Assembly: GCA_046199005.1 (NCBI GenBank)
Contig: CP176050.1
Coordinates: forward strand, 1,302,001 to 1,366,000
DNA from: Ascidiimonas sp046199005
GTDB lineage: Bacteria > Bacteroidota > Bacteroidia > Flavobacteriales > Flavobacteriaceae
Length of the DNA: 64,000 nt
Direction of reading: 5' to 3'
Of the stretch, positions 1 to 7,098 are shown piece after piece. The notes under the pieces are model-generated. The model had not been told where the DNA came from. It saw only the letters and a list, made by a program, of their open reading frames with translations, and searched no databases. Both the position numbers and the translations under genes were made by a program. The stretch's first letter is position 1. Each line of letters starts with the position of its first letter.

Positions 1-350
1 CTGCATACCGAGATGTACTTCTTGGCATTCCCGAAGTAGATACACCCGAACATAAACAATTTACGGAAGAAGTTAAATTGGAACCTTTTAATAGAGCGAT
101 GAAATTTCATCAGCCGGACGTGTGGTTCACGAACTTGAGAAAAGGTCAGACTGCTTTTAGAGATTCTCTTGATATTTTATCAAAAGGAGCAGATGGCGTG
201 CTTAAGGTGAGTCCGTTTTTTCATTGGTCTGATGAGCAACTTGACGATTACTTGTTGAAGCACCAGTTGGAAAACGAATTTAAATATTACGATCCTACAA
301 AGGTACTTTCTAATCGGGAGTGCGGATTGCATATAGCATCTGATAAATAA
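1..350 (+). CDS. cysH: Phosphoadenosine phosphosulfate reductase, 3' fragment
   Basis: The 5' end lies outside the window; the reading frame is open from base 3 and ends at a TAA at 348-350. CysH-type enzymes reduce (phospho)adenylyl sulfate to sulfite in the cytoplasm with thioredoxin. The visible part is the C-terminal half. The near-terminal motif ECGLH carries the catalytic cysteine of the family, and FTNLRKGQTAFR corresponds to the substrate-binding basic segment. cysD follows 38 bases later on the same strand, which fits an assimilatory sulfate operon cysH-cysD-cysN. Whether the substrate is APS or PAPS cannot be told, because the N-terminal part that could hold extra Fe-S cysteines is missing. 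The name rests on the motif and on context. Confidence 0.88.
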   Translation, partial: AYRDVLLGIPEVDTPEHKQFTEEVKLEPFNRAMKFHQPDVWFTNLRKGQTAFRDSLDILSKGADGVLKVSPFFHWSDEQLDDYLLKHQLENEFKYYDPTKVLSNRECGLHIASDK

Positions 351-388
351 GATAAAAACGATACAAGTTTGTATAAAATTGAAGGAAT

Positions 389-1285
389 ATGACCAAAACA
401 CATTTACAAACCTTAGAAGATGAGAGCATCTACATCATCAGGGAAGTAGCTGCACAGTTCAATAAACCTGTGTTGCTATTTTCGGGAGGTAAAGACTCTA
501 TCACGCTGGCGCATTTGGCCAGAAAAGCATTTTTTCCAGCTAAAATTCCGTTCTCTTTCATGCACATAGATACCGGTCATAACTTTCCAGAAACTATTGA
601 GTTTCGAGATCGGTTCATTGACGAATTAGGGGTAGATCTTATCGTACGATACGTGCAAGACTCCATTGATGCAAAGAAAGCGCAAGAGGAAACAGGTAAG
701 TACGCAAGTCGTAATTCTTTACAGACAGTTACGCTACTGGATGCTATTGAAGAATTTGGTTTTGACGCATGTCTTGGCGGAGCAAGAAGAGACGAAGAAA
801 AGAGTCGGGCTAAAGAACGTATTTTTTCGGTAAGAGATGATTTTGGACAATGGGATGCCAAAAAGCAACGCCCCGAACCATTTCAAATACTTAACGGAAA
901 AATTAATTTTGGAGAAAATGTCAGGGCGTTCCCGATAAGCAACTGGACCGAAGAGGATATTTGGACCTACATCTTACAAGAAAACTTAGCGTTGCCAAGT
1001 ATCTATTTTGCACACGAGCGCAAACTAGTTAAAAGAGATGGCGCATATCTGGCGCATTCTCCTTTTTTAAATATTGTAGAATCTGATGAAATCGTTACCG
1101 ATAATGTAAGGTTTAGAACCGTAGGCGACATGACCTGTACGGCTGCTTTGCTTTCGGAAGCGGATTCAGTTGAACGTGTACTGAATGAGAATAAAGCTTC
1201 GAAACATTCAGAAAGAGGTGCTAGAATTGACGATCAAAGAAGTGAATCTGCCTTAGAGCAACGAAAGAAAGGAGGGTATTTTTAA
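389..1285 (+). CDS. cysD: Sulfate adenylyltransferase subunit 2 (CysD)
   Basis: 298 residues, close to the usual length of about 300. CysD is the catalytic subunit of the heterodimeric ATP sulfurylase and makes APS from ATP and sulfate. The PP-loop ATP pyrophosphatase motif SGGKDS is at residues 32-37, followed by the family signature HIDTGHNFPET. LGGARRDEEKSRAKER and the C-terminal ERGARIDDQRSESALE segment are also typical of CysD. The ATG at 389 is the natural start, with a purine-rich GAAGGA just upstream. cysN starts one base after the stop codon, so the two subunits are probably translationally coupled. Confidence 0.96.
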   Translation: MTKTHLQTLEDESIYIIREVAAQFNKPVLLFSGGKDSITLAHLARKAFFPAKIPFSFMHIDTGHNFPETIEFRDRFIDELGVDLIVRYVQDSIDAKKAQEETGKYASRNSLQTVTLLDAIEEFGFDACLGGARRDEEKSRAKERIFSVRDDFGQWDAKKQRPEPFQILNGKINFGENVRAFPISNWTEEDIWTYILQENLALPSIYFAHERKLVKRDGAYLAHSPFLNIVESDEIVTDNVRFRTVGDMTCTAALLSEADSVERVLNENKASKHSERGARIDDQRSESALEQRKKGGYF

Positions 1286-1286
1286 A

Positions 1287-2534
1287 ATGGAATTATTAAG
1301 AATAAGTACAGCCGGAAGTGTAGACGATGGAAAGAGCACGCTCATCGGACGTCTTTTACACGACAATAATGCGCTCACCAAAGAGCAGGAAGCACTCATT
1401 GAGCAGAAAACACTCGAAAAGGGACTTGCCGATCTTGACTTTTCGGTAATTACCGATGGGTTGATCGCAGAACGAGAACAGGGAATTACTATTGATGTTG
1501 CGCACATCTACTTTTCAACTCAAAAAAGAAAGTTTATTATTGCCGATAGTCCCGGGCATGTAGAGTACACCAGAAATATGGTTACCGGAGCCTCTAATGC
1601 CGAAGTTTCCATTATCCTTATAGATGCACGAAAGGGTTTGCTTGAGCAAAGTTATCGCCATTTCTTTATAAGTCAATTGTTAAGATTAGACAAGGTTATT
1701 TTTTGTATTAACAAGATGGATCTTGTAGATTATAGTGAAGACGTTTATTTAAGAATTGCAGCGGATGTAAAGCAGATGGTGGATAGCTCAGAATTCAACC
1801 ATCCAGATGTAGAGATCATACCCATAAGCTCTTTAAAAGGGGATAACGTTGTTTTTCCTTCTGGAAATACGTCCTGGTATCATGGTAAAACGCTAAATGA
1901 GATCCTGCATGAGATTCCGCCTGCGATTAATACTATTCCCGATTTTCGAATGGATGTTCAGCAGGTACTCCATGTACAAAATGAAGCTTTTACAGATTTT
2001 AGAGGTTTTAGTGGAAAAATAAATAGCGGAAGTATTTCGGTAGGCGATGAGTTAACGGTATTACCGTCTCTCAAAACAGCTGTAGTAAAGGAAATAAGAA
2101 AGTATGAAGATACACTGCAGAAAGCTATGGCCGGAGACTCTGTGATCATAAGTCTTGACAGAGAGGTAGACGCCAGCAGAGGTTCACTTTTTGTGAAAAC
2201 CGGAGAAGAGCCTTCAAACAGCAAAGCAATAAAAGCTACTTTAGTTTGGTTAGATGAGGAAGAAGGAACGTTAGGGAATCGTTATTTGATACAAGCCGGA
2301 AGCCGGGTGAACCAGAGTAAACTGCAACAGATCGATTATTTGATCCCGCCTGAAAATCCGTCTCTAAAACTGGAAAGTGCGAAGTTAGTATTAAATGATA
2401 TTGCGTCTGTTGAGATAAGGTTAGCACAACCTTTGTTTTTAGATTCGTATGCAAGCAATAAAGCTAACGGGGTTTTTATACTTATTGATCCCAGAACAAA
2501 TAATACATGTGCCTTAGGTTTTGTAAATAGTTAA
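1287..2534 (+). CDS. cysN: Sulfate adenylyltransferase subunit 1, GTPase (CysN)
   Basis: 415 residues. CysN is the regulatory GTPase of ATP sulfurylase, an EF-Tu-like protein that couples GTP hydrolysis to APS formation by CysD. G1 is GSVDDGKS at residues 10-17, G3 is DSPGH at 87-91 and G4 is NKMD at 142-145. Two beta-barrel domains follow. No APS kinase (CysC) domain is fused to the C-terminus, unlike in CysNC bifunctional proteins, so the cysH-cysD-cysN set could run through APS directly or use a kinase encoded elsewhere. It is the last gene of the operon, with a strong hairpin terminator about 30 bases downstream. Confidence 0.96.
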   Translation: MELLRISTAGSVDDGKSTLIGRLLHDNNALTKEQEALIEQKTLEKGLADLDFSVITDGLIAEREQGITIDVAHIYFSTQKRKFIIADSPGHVEYTRNMVTGASNAEVSIILIDARKGLLEQSYRHFFISQLLRLDKVIFCINKMDLVDYSEDVYLRIAADVKQMVDSSEFNHPDVEIIPISSLKGDNVVFPSGNTSWYHGKTLNEILHEIPPAINTIPDFRMDVQQVLHVQNEAFTDFRGFSGKINSGSISVGDELTVLPSLKTAVVKEIRKYEDTLQKAMAGDSVIISLDREVDASRGSLFVKTGEEPSNSKAIKATLVWLDEEEGTLGNRYLIQAGSRVNQSKLQQIDYLIPPENPSLKLESAKLVLNDIASVEIRLAQPLFLDSYASNKANGVFILIDPRTNNTCALGFVNS

Positions 2535-2565
2535 CTTATAGGCTAATATGTTTATTCAATTATTG

Positions 2566-2600
2566 AAAAGCTTGTCTGAAATATATTCAGACAAGCTTTT
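2566..2600. terminator. Bidirectional intrinsic terminator after cysN
   Basis: A perfect 15-bp inverted repeat has arms at 2566-2580 and 2586-2600 around the loop ATATA. One arm ends in a T-run, and A/T-rich flanks occur on both sides. It sits between convergent genes: cysN on the plus strand and the first peptide gene on the minus strand. It probably ends transcription from both directions. Confidence 0.85.
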
Positions 2601-2612
2601 TACTTTTTCGGA

Positions 2613-2843
2613 TTAAGCATCAAAAAACTGGTCACCCGGCATGGTACATACTCGTGGATCAGAAACCCCTTGATGGCAGTCCTTTGAACAAGCGCCATTT
2701 GTGCAATTAAACTGCGTTTGTGCGGGTGAACATCCGTCGGAGCAACCCGTTGTAAAGAAACCACCATTGATGTTATCTTTATTTAAACTACTGATAGCTT
2801 TCTTATTCAACATCAGTTTTGTTGAGAAATTTTTTTTCTTCAT
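2613..2843 (-). CDS. GG-leader six-cysteine small peptide 1 (RiPP-precursor-like)
   Basis: 76 residues. The leader MKKKNFSTKLMLNKKAISSL ends in a GG at residues 27-28, and the core is rich in Cys, Ser and Thr. This matches the leader type annotated in Bacteroidota as class I lanthipeptide or GG-family natural-product precursors. Core cysteines are at 34, 38, 47, 52, 56 and 66. The same spacing (x3, x8, x4, x3, x9) recurs in the two neighbouring paralogues, and GCSDGCSPAQ and CSKDC are shared cores. No dehydratase, cyclase or radical SAM enzyme is in the window, so the modification state is unknown. The peptide could be a lanthipeptide, a disulfide-rich secreted peptide cleaved after GG, or something else. 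It is last of the three in transcription order. Confidence 0.8.
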   Translation of the reverse strand: MKKKNFSTKLMLNKKAISSLNKDNINGGFFTTGCSDGCSPAQTQFNCTNGACSKDCHQGVSDPRVCTMPGDQFFDA

Positions 2844-2877
2844 GTTTTTTAATATTAGTATAATTAAATAATAACTG

Positions 2878-2904
2878 AGAGGGCAAGCGAAGCTCTTGCC
2901 CTCT
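2878..2904 (-). terminator. Hairpin between peptide genes 2 and 1
   Basis: A perfect 10-bp stem (arms 2878-2887 and 2895-2904) encloses a 7-base loop, GC-rich for this genome. It lies 3' of the second peptide gene and 5' of the first on the minus strand. The minus-strand sequence after it is A/T-rich without a clean U-tract. It may be a partial terminator or an RNA-stabilising element that sets relative expression. Confidence 0.55.
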
Positions 2905-2972
2905 AGATGGATTATGCTCGCTGGTACCTTAGGTACGATTCAAAGCAAGCTTGTCAAATTTTTGGTCTTTGA

Positions 2973-3203
2973 TTATCGACCAAAAAAGCCATCTTCTTCC
3001 CGCGTGCACGCAGGATATTCAGAAACACCATTCGTACAGTCTTTTGAACACATGGTTCCGGTACAGTTCCATTCGGTCTGAGCAGGCGAACACCCGTCTG
3101 TACATCCCGTCGTAAACCAACCACCTTTGACATTAGTGGTGTTGAGATGGCTTATCGCTTTTTTGTTAAGCCTCAATTTAGATGAAAAACTTTTTTTCTT
3201 CAT
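2973..3203 (-). CDS. GG-leader six-cysteine small peptide 2 (RiPP-precursor-like)
   Basis: 76 residues, paralogous to the peptides on both sides. The leader begins MKKKSFSSKLRLNKKAISHL and has GG at 27-28, followed by WFTTGCTDGCSPAQ. Cysteines at 34, 38, 47, 52, 56 and 66 keep exactly the spacing of peptide 1. Most change lies between the invariant cysteines (for example FNCTNGAC versus WNCTGTMC), as expected when a scaffold is conserved and its loops vary. The start is fixed by the conserved MKKK. No modification enzyme or dedicated exporter is adjacent. The gene is real by conservation; the function is unknown. Confidence 0.8.
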   Translation of the reverse strand: MKKKSFSSKLRLNKKAISHLNTTNVKGGWFTTGCTDGCSPAQTEWNCTGTMCSKDCTNGVSEYPACTREEDGFFGR

Positions 3204-3243
3204 GAATTCTAAATTTTAGATGAGTAAATACATTGAAAATTGA

Positions 3244-3468
3244 TCAGGCAATTCGATTTATGCCTTGCTCTGTACACAGTTCATGCCAGCTGGCACCTCC
3301 TGTACAGTCATCAGAACAATTTGCTCTGGTGCAATTTCCATACGACTGTGCAGGAGTACATCCATCGGTACAACCGTCTGACCATCCACCTCCAACAATA
3401 TCGCCATTGAGATGACTAATAGCTTTCTTGTTAAGGCTTAGCTTGTTACTAAAACTTTTTTTCTTCAT
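3244..3468 (-). CDS. GG-leader six-cysteine small peptide 3 (RiPP-precursor-like)
   Basis: 74 residues and the most divergent of the three. The leader MKKKSFSNKLSLNKKAISHL is followed by NGDIVGGGW and a shorter junction before GCTDGCTPAQ. Cysteines at 33, 37, 46, 51, 55 and 65 show the same x3-x8-x4-x3-x9 pattern as its paralogues. It is first in transcription order, so the control region of the set should lie at 3469-3600, where a perfect 28-bp palindrome is found. Function is not known. The leader suggests ribosomal synthesis with GG cleavage during export. Confidence 0.8.
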   Translation of the reverse strand: MKKKSFSNKLSLNKKAISHLNGDIVGGGWSDGCTDGCTPAQSYGNCTRANCSDDCTGGASWHELCTEQGINRIA

Positions 3469-3554
3469 ATTGAATAAATTTTAAATTAATACTTCTTTCA
3501 AAGTACCCAAATGTTCTTATTCTTGGAAGAAAAAACTTAAGGTGTTTGTAAAGA

Positions 3555-3582
3555 TTCATGAATACCACGTGGTATTCATGAA
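3555..3582. promoter_or_regulatory. Perfect 28-bp palindrome upstream of the peptide genes
   Basis: The two 14-base halves (3555-3568 and 3569-3582) are exact reverse complements centred on CACGTG, with outer ends TTCATGAA. It lies 26 bases beyond the stop codon of the AAA+ ATPase gene and about 87 bases before the start of peptide gene 3, both on the minus strand. It could be the terminator of the ATPase operon (12-bp stem, ACGT loop, but poor U-tract), an operator for the peptide operon, or both. Confidence 0.6.
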
Positions 3583-3607
3583 AATGAACTTTTCGCTATC
3601 TTAATCT

Positions 3608-5071
3608 CTACAAACCACTTATGTAACTACCGTAGATATCTTTAAATTGATATCCCTCAACAAAGCGATGTTTACTTAACTTATTAAATGAAACCAGTCC
3701 CCATAATAAAAACTCCATCAAGAAAAAGCGGTCTTCTTTTGCAATATCTGGTTGATAGGTATCAATGAGTTTTCCCAGGGGTTTGATGTCGGTTAGACTT
3801 TTATGATATATTTCATCTGGAAGATCGTCTTGAAGATCTAACGCACCTTGATCAAAGAACCATTCTACCAATTCTTTATAAGGACTATCATCTTCGGGAC
3901 GCTCGAGCTTTTCAATTTTCGGGAAGTATTCAGAAAACAATGTTTTAACTGCTTCCTCTATAAGTGTTTGTGCAACAAATGCAGCACCTTCCTGTTCTCC
4001 TTCATATACCAATTCTACCTTACCGGTAATAGCAGGAATAACACCCATAAAATCACTAAACCGAACGGTCGTTTTAGAATCGTTTGAAGTGAGTAACCTT
4101 CGTTCGGCAGTACTCATAAGGTTTTCATATGCGGTGATACTAAGTCTTGCGCTGATACCACTTTTTTCATCAATATATTCGCTTTCCCGTGCTTCAAAGC
4201 TAATTTGTTCGAGAAGATCTTTAGCAATGCCAGGGACATAGATATGATCTTGCTGTTCTGCACTAATTTTAGCTTCTTGTTGCGTAATGATCTTAGCCGT
4301 TTCGATATTTTCCGGATAATGAGTAAGAATTTGAGATCCGATTCTATCTTTTAACGGAGTTACAATACTTCCACGATTCGTATAATCTTCCGGATTGGCC
4401 GTAAACACAAATTGCATATCAAGCGGAAGCCTTACCTTAAAGCCTCTTATTTGAATATCTCCTTCCTGTAAAATATTGAACAAAGCTACTTGTATTCTTG
4501 CCTGAAGGTCGGGTAGCTCATTGATCACAAAGATACAGCGATTAGCTCTTGGGATCATTCCAAAATGTATCACCCGATCATCTGCGTAGGAGAGTTTTAA
4601 ATTTGCCGCTTTTATGGGATCTACATCGCCTATTAAATCTGCCACCGTCACATCTGGAGTTGCAAGCTTTTCAAAAAACCGTTCACTACGATGCAACCAT
4701 GTAATTGGTGTGTTATCTCCCTTTTCATCAATCAGCAAACGTGCATAACGGGATAGCGGTCGTAAAGGATCATCATTGATTTCTGAACCCTCCACGGTGG
4801 GAATCCATTCATCCAATAAATTTATCATAAGTCTTGCCAGACGCGTTTTTGCCTGACCACGAAGCCCTAATAGATTTATATTATGTTTTGAAAGAATGGC
4901 TCGTTCCAATTCTGGAATCACAGAGTTTTCATAGCCGTGTACGCCTTCAAAAACGTTTTCTCCGTTGCGTAATTTTTCTCTTAGATTATTTCTTAATTCT
5001 TCTTTTATCGAAATACTTTGGTAACCGTTTTTTTTTAGCTCACCGAGTGTTCGTATGTTTTTATAATTCAT
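3608..5071 (-). CDS. MoxR/Mg-chelatase-I-like AAA+ ATPase
   Basis: 487 residues. An AAA+ module lies in roughly the first half: a P-loop-like GLRGQAKT near residue 69, a Walker B region CIFVINELPDL, and FTANPEDYTNRG, which holds the sensor and pore-side segment of the Mg-chelatase/MoxR clade. The C-terminal 200 residues are helical. Such ATPases act with vWA-domain partners as chaperone-like remodelling pairs. The partner here is the vWA protein just upstream in the same minus-strand operon, 48 bases away. Substrate unknown. The P-loop reads GxxGxAKT rather than GxxGxGKT, which is common in this family. It is not a chelatase of a pigment pathway, since no tetrapyrrole genes are nearby. Confidence 0.85.
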   Translation of the reverse strand: MNYKNIRTLGELKKNGYQSISIKEELRNNLREKLRNGENVFEGVHGYENSVIPELERAILSKHNINLLGLRGQAKTRLARLMINLLDEWIPTVEGSEINDDPLRPLSRYARLLIDEKGDNTPITWLHRSERFFEKLATPDVTVADLIGDVDPIKAANLKLSYADDRVIHFGMIPRANRCIFVINELPDLQARIQVALFNILQEGDIQIRGFKVRLPLDMQFVFTANPEDYTNRGSIVTPLKDRIGSQILTHYPENIETAKIITQQEAKISAEQQDHIYVPGIAKDLLEQISFEARESEYIDEKSGISARLSITAYENLMSTAERRLLTSNDSKTTVRFSDFMGVIPAITGKVELVYEGEQEGAAFVAQTLIEEAVKTLFSEYFPKIEKLERPEDDSPYKELVEWFFDQGALDLQDDLPDEIYHKSLTDIKPLGKLIDTYQPDIAKEDRFFLMEFLLWGLVSFNKLSKHRFVEGYQFKDIYGSYISGL

Positions 5072-5119
5072 AGCGTAGTATTCTTAAACTTATAAATTTC
5101 TGATATATTTTGGTATGGA

Positions 5120-6250
5120 TTAACCTTTGATGCGCTTTTTCCGGTTTTGTTCATAGTCTTCAAAGATCATTTCACCAAGGCCGCGAAGACCAGTATAAAA
5201 AGCTTTCCCTTGATTGGCTTCTGTAAAATTTTCTACAAAGCGCTTTAAATAAGGATCCTGAGCAATCATAAAGGTGGTAATAGGGATGTGAAGTTTTCGC
5301 GCCTGTCTTGCCATATTGTAGCATTTGTCTACTATATAATGATCGAGGCCGGCACTATTCATATAATAGGTGCCATCTTTTTCGATCACACAACTGGGCT
5401 TTCCATCGGTTATCATGAATATTTGCTTGTTGGTATTCCTTTTTCTTCGAAGCATATCCATCGCTAACTGTAAACCAGCTACTGTATTTGTATGATACGG
5501 TCCTACCTGAAGATAAGGTAGGTCTTTGATGGCGATTGGCCAGGCGTCGTTTCCAAAAACCAAAATATCGAGCGTATCTTTTGGATATCTTGTAGTAATG
5601 AGTTCAGCAAGTGCCATCGCCACTTTTTTGGCTGGAGTGATACGGTCTTCGCCATAGAGTATCATACTATGACTTATATCTATCATAAGGACTGTGCTCA
5701 TTTGGGCTTTGAACTGAGTTTCTTCAACTACCAGATCATCTTCTGTTAACTTAAAACTATCTATACCGTGATTTGTCTGTGCATTTCGCAAACTTTCGGT
5801 CATAGATATTTGTTCAAGCGAATCCCCATAGCGATATTCTCTGAATTCCCCTGCATGCTCATCTCCACGTCCGGTATATGAAGTCTTATGGTTTCCGGAA
5901 CCACTTCTTTTCAATTTTCCAAAAATCTGTTCTAACGCTTGCTGTCTTATCGCTCTTTCAGTCTTTGCAGTAATGACCATTCCACTGCCACCTTGTCCGT
6001 CATTGTCAGACTCATCTTTGATATAGCCTTTCTTCTTTAGGTCTTCTATAAAATCATCAATGGTATAATCTTCGTCGGTAAGGCTGTATTCCTGGTCTAA
6101 CTGTCGCAACCAATCTATTGCTTCATCAAGATCACCAGATGTATGAGTGATGAGTTCCTTAAAAATATCGAAGAGTTTGTCAAAAGGCTCCTGATGAGGT
6201 GCTTCGTAAATTTCAAAGCGGAAACCTTTTTTGTAGATTTTGTTTCTCAT
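5120..6250 (-). CDS. vWA-domain protein, partner of the AAA+ ATPase
   Basis: I take the ATG at 6250 (MRNKIYKKGFRF, 376 residues) as the start; the frame stays open to a TTG at 6286, but the ATG is the better initiation site. The C-terminal half is a von Willebrand A domain. Its MIDAS motif is DISHSM (DxSxS), then come the conserved LAELITTRYPKDTLDILVF and the later metal-site aspartate in ITDGKPS. The N-terminal half is charged and probably flexible, with an insert rich in Gly and Asp. vWA proteins next to MoxR-like ATPases recruit or present substrates using Mg2+. The gene is first in a two-gene minus-strand operon with the ATPase. Confidence 0.85.
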   Translation of the reverse strand: MRNKIYKKGFRFEIYEAPHQEPFDKLFDIFKELITHTSGDLDEAIDWLRQLDQEYSLTDEDYTIDDFIEDLKKKGYIKDESDNDGQGGSGMVITAKTERAIRQQALEQIFGKLKRSGSGNHKTSYTGRGDEHAGEFREYRYGDSLEQISMTESLRNAQTNHGIDSFKLTEDDLVVEETQFKAQMSTVLMIDISHSMILYGEDRITPAKKVAMALAELITTRYPKDTLDILVFGNDAWPIAIKDLPYLQVGPYHTNTVAGLQLAMDMLRRKRNTNKQIFMITDGKPSCVIEKDGTYYMNSAGLDHYIVDKCYNMARQARKLHIPITTFMIAQDPYLKRFVENFTEANQGKAFYTGLRGLGEMIFEDYEQNRKKRIKG

Positions 6251-6417
6251 AGCATTTAAAATTACCAATTTTTTTTGGAGCAACAAGGCTTCAGATCTGC
6301 ATAATTAGGTGAAAGTTATGTTAATTAAAATAGCGTCAGGATAAACTTTTTAAATTTTCTCAGGCATAAAAACGCTATCAAATAATTTAGTAACTTGACG
6401 ACAACTATAAATTTTAA

Positions 6418-7098
6418 ATGAAATTACCTTTAAAAACATTTTGCTCCGCATTACTGGTTTGCGTATTCTTTTCTTGCAGTTCGCTTAAAATTGTAGATAA
6501 ACCTATCGTTTTTAATGAAGAAAGAAAGGAACTCACGCTGAAATACCTTAAAGATCGCTATGACCTGATTCAGGAAACTCCTGAAATAGTACCCAGAATG
6601 GTCGTGCTCCACTGGACCGCTATTCCTTCGTTTGAGAAATCTTTTGAAGCATTTAAAGAGCCTAGACTTCCGGGATACCGCTCTGAGATTACGAGCGCAG
6701 GAAGTCTAAATGTATCTGCGCACTTTCTGGTTGATCAAGATGGAACCGTTTATCGTTTGTTACCTGAAACCATTATGGGAAGGCATGTCATTGGTTTAAA
6801 TCATTGCGCTATTGGTGTTGAAAACGTAGGTGGTACAGAAGAGAAACCGCTCACCAAAAAACAGCTTAAAGCAAACATTAAGCTGGTAAAATACCTTAAA
6901 AAGAAATACAATATTGAGTATGTAATCGGTCATCATGAATATACGCTCTTCGAAGGGCACGATTTATGGCTCGAAACCGATGATGGTTATCGTACAAAAA
7001 AAACAGACCCAGGTGCGGAGTTCATGCAAAAAGTTAGAACTGCGGTTGATCATCTTAATTTTAAACCCATGCCTGAAAACAGGAATAATAATGAATAA
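6418..7098 (+). CDS. N-acetylmuramoyl-L-alanine amidase lipoprotein (amidase_2 type)
   Basis: 226 residues. The N-terminus is a lipoprotein signal with a lipobox ending in Cys near residue 20 (FFSCSS), so the enzyme is probably anchored in the periplasm. Amidase_2 zinc enzymes cut the amide between MurNAc and L-Ala in peptidoglycan. Visible ligands are His in VVLHWTA, the second His in VIGHHEY, and the Asp of KTDPG near the C-terminus. Residues before the first ligand (LKDRYDL..) fit the family. The stop codon overlaps the start of the next gene by 8 bases (ATGAATAA), so the two are translationally coupled. Peptidoglycan recycling or remodelling is the likely role. Confidence 0.88.
   Translation: MKLPLKTFCSALLVCVFFSCSSLKIVDKPIVFNEERKELTLKYLKDRYDLIQETPEIVPRMVVLHWTAIPSFEKSFEAFKEPRLPGYRSEITSAGSLNVSAHFLVDQDGTVYRLLPETIMGRHVIGLNHCAIGVENVGGTEEKPLTKKQLKANIKLVKYLKKKYNIEYVIGHHEYTLFEGHDLWLETDDGYRTKKTDPGAEFMQKVRTAVDHLNFKPMPENRNNNE

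Noticed and set aside
2896..3415. Plus-strand frames over the peptide genes
   Set aside because: They are antisense to the three paralogous peptides, whose leaders and cysteines are conserved on the minus strand.
2613..3468. Naming the three peptides lanthipeptides outright
   Set aside because: The leader type fits, but no dehydratase or cyclase is in the window and the six-cysteine core could equally be disulfide-bonded.
6935..7090. Longer N-terminus for the M14 peptidase
   Set aside because: The extension overlaps the amidase gene and would bury a clear signal peptide that starts at 7091.
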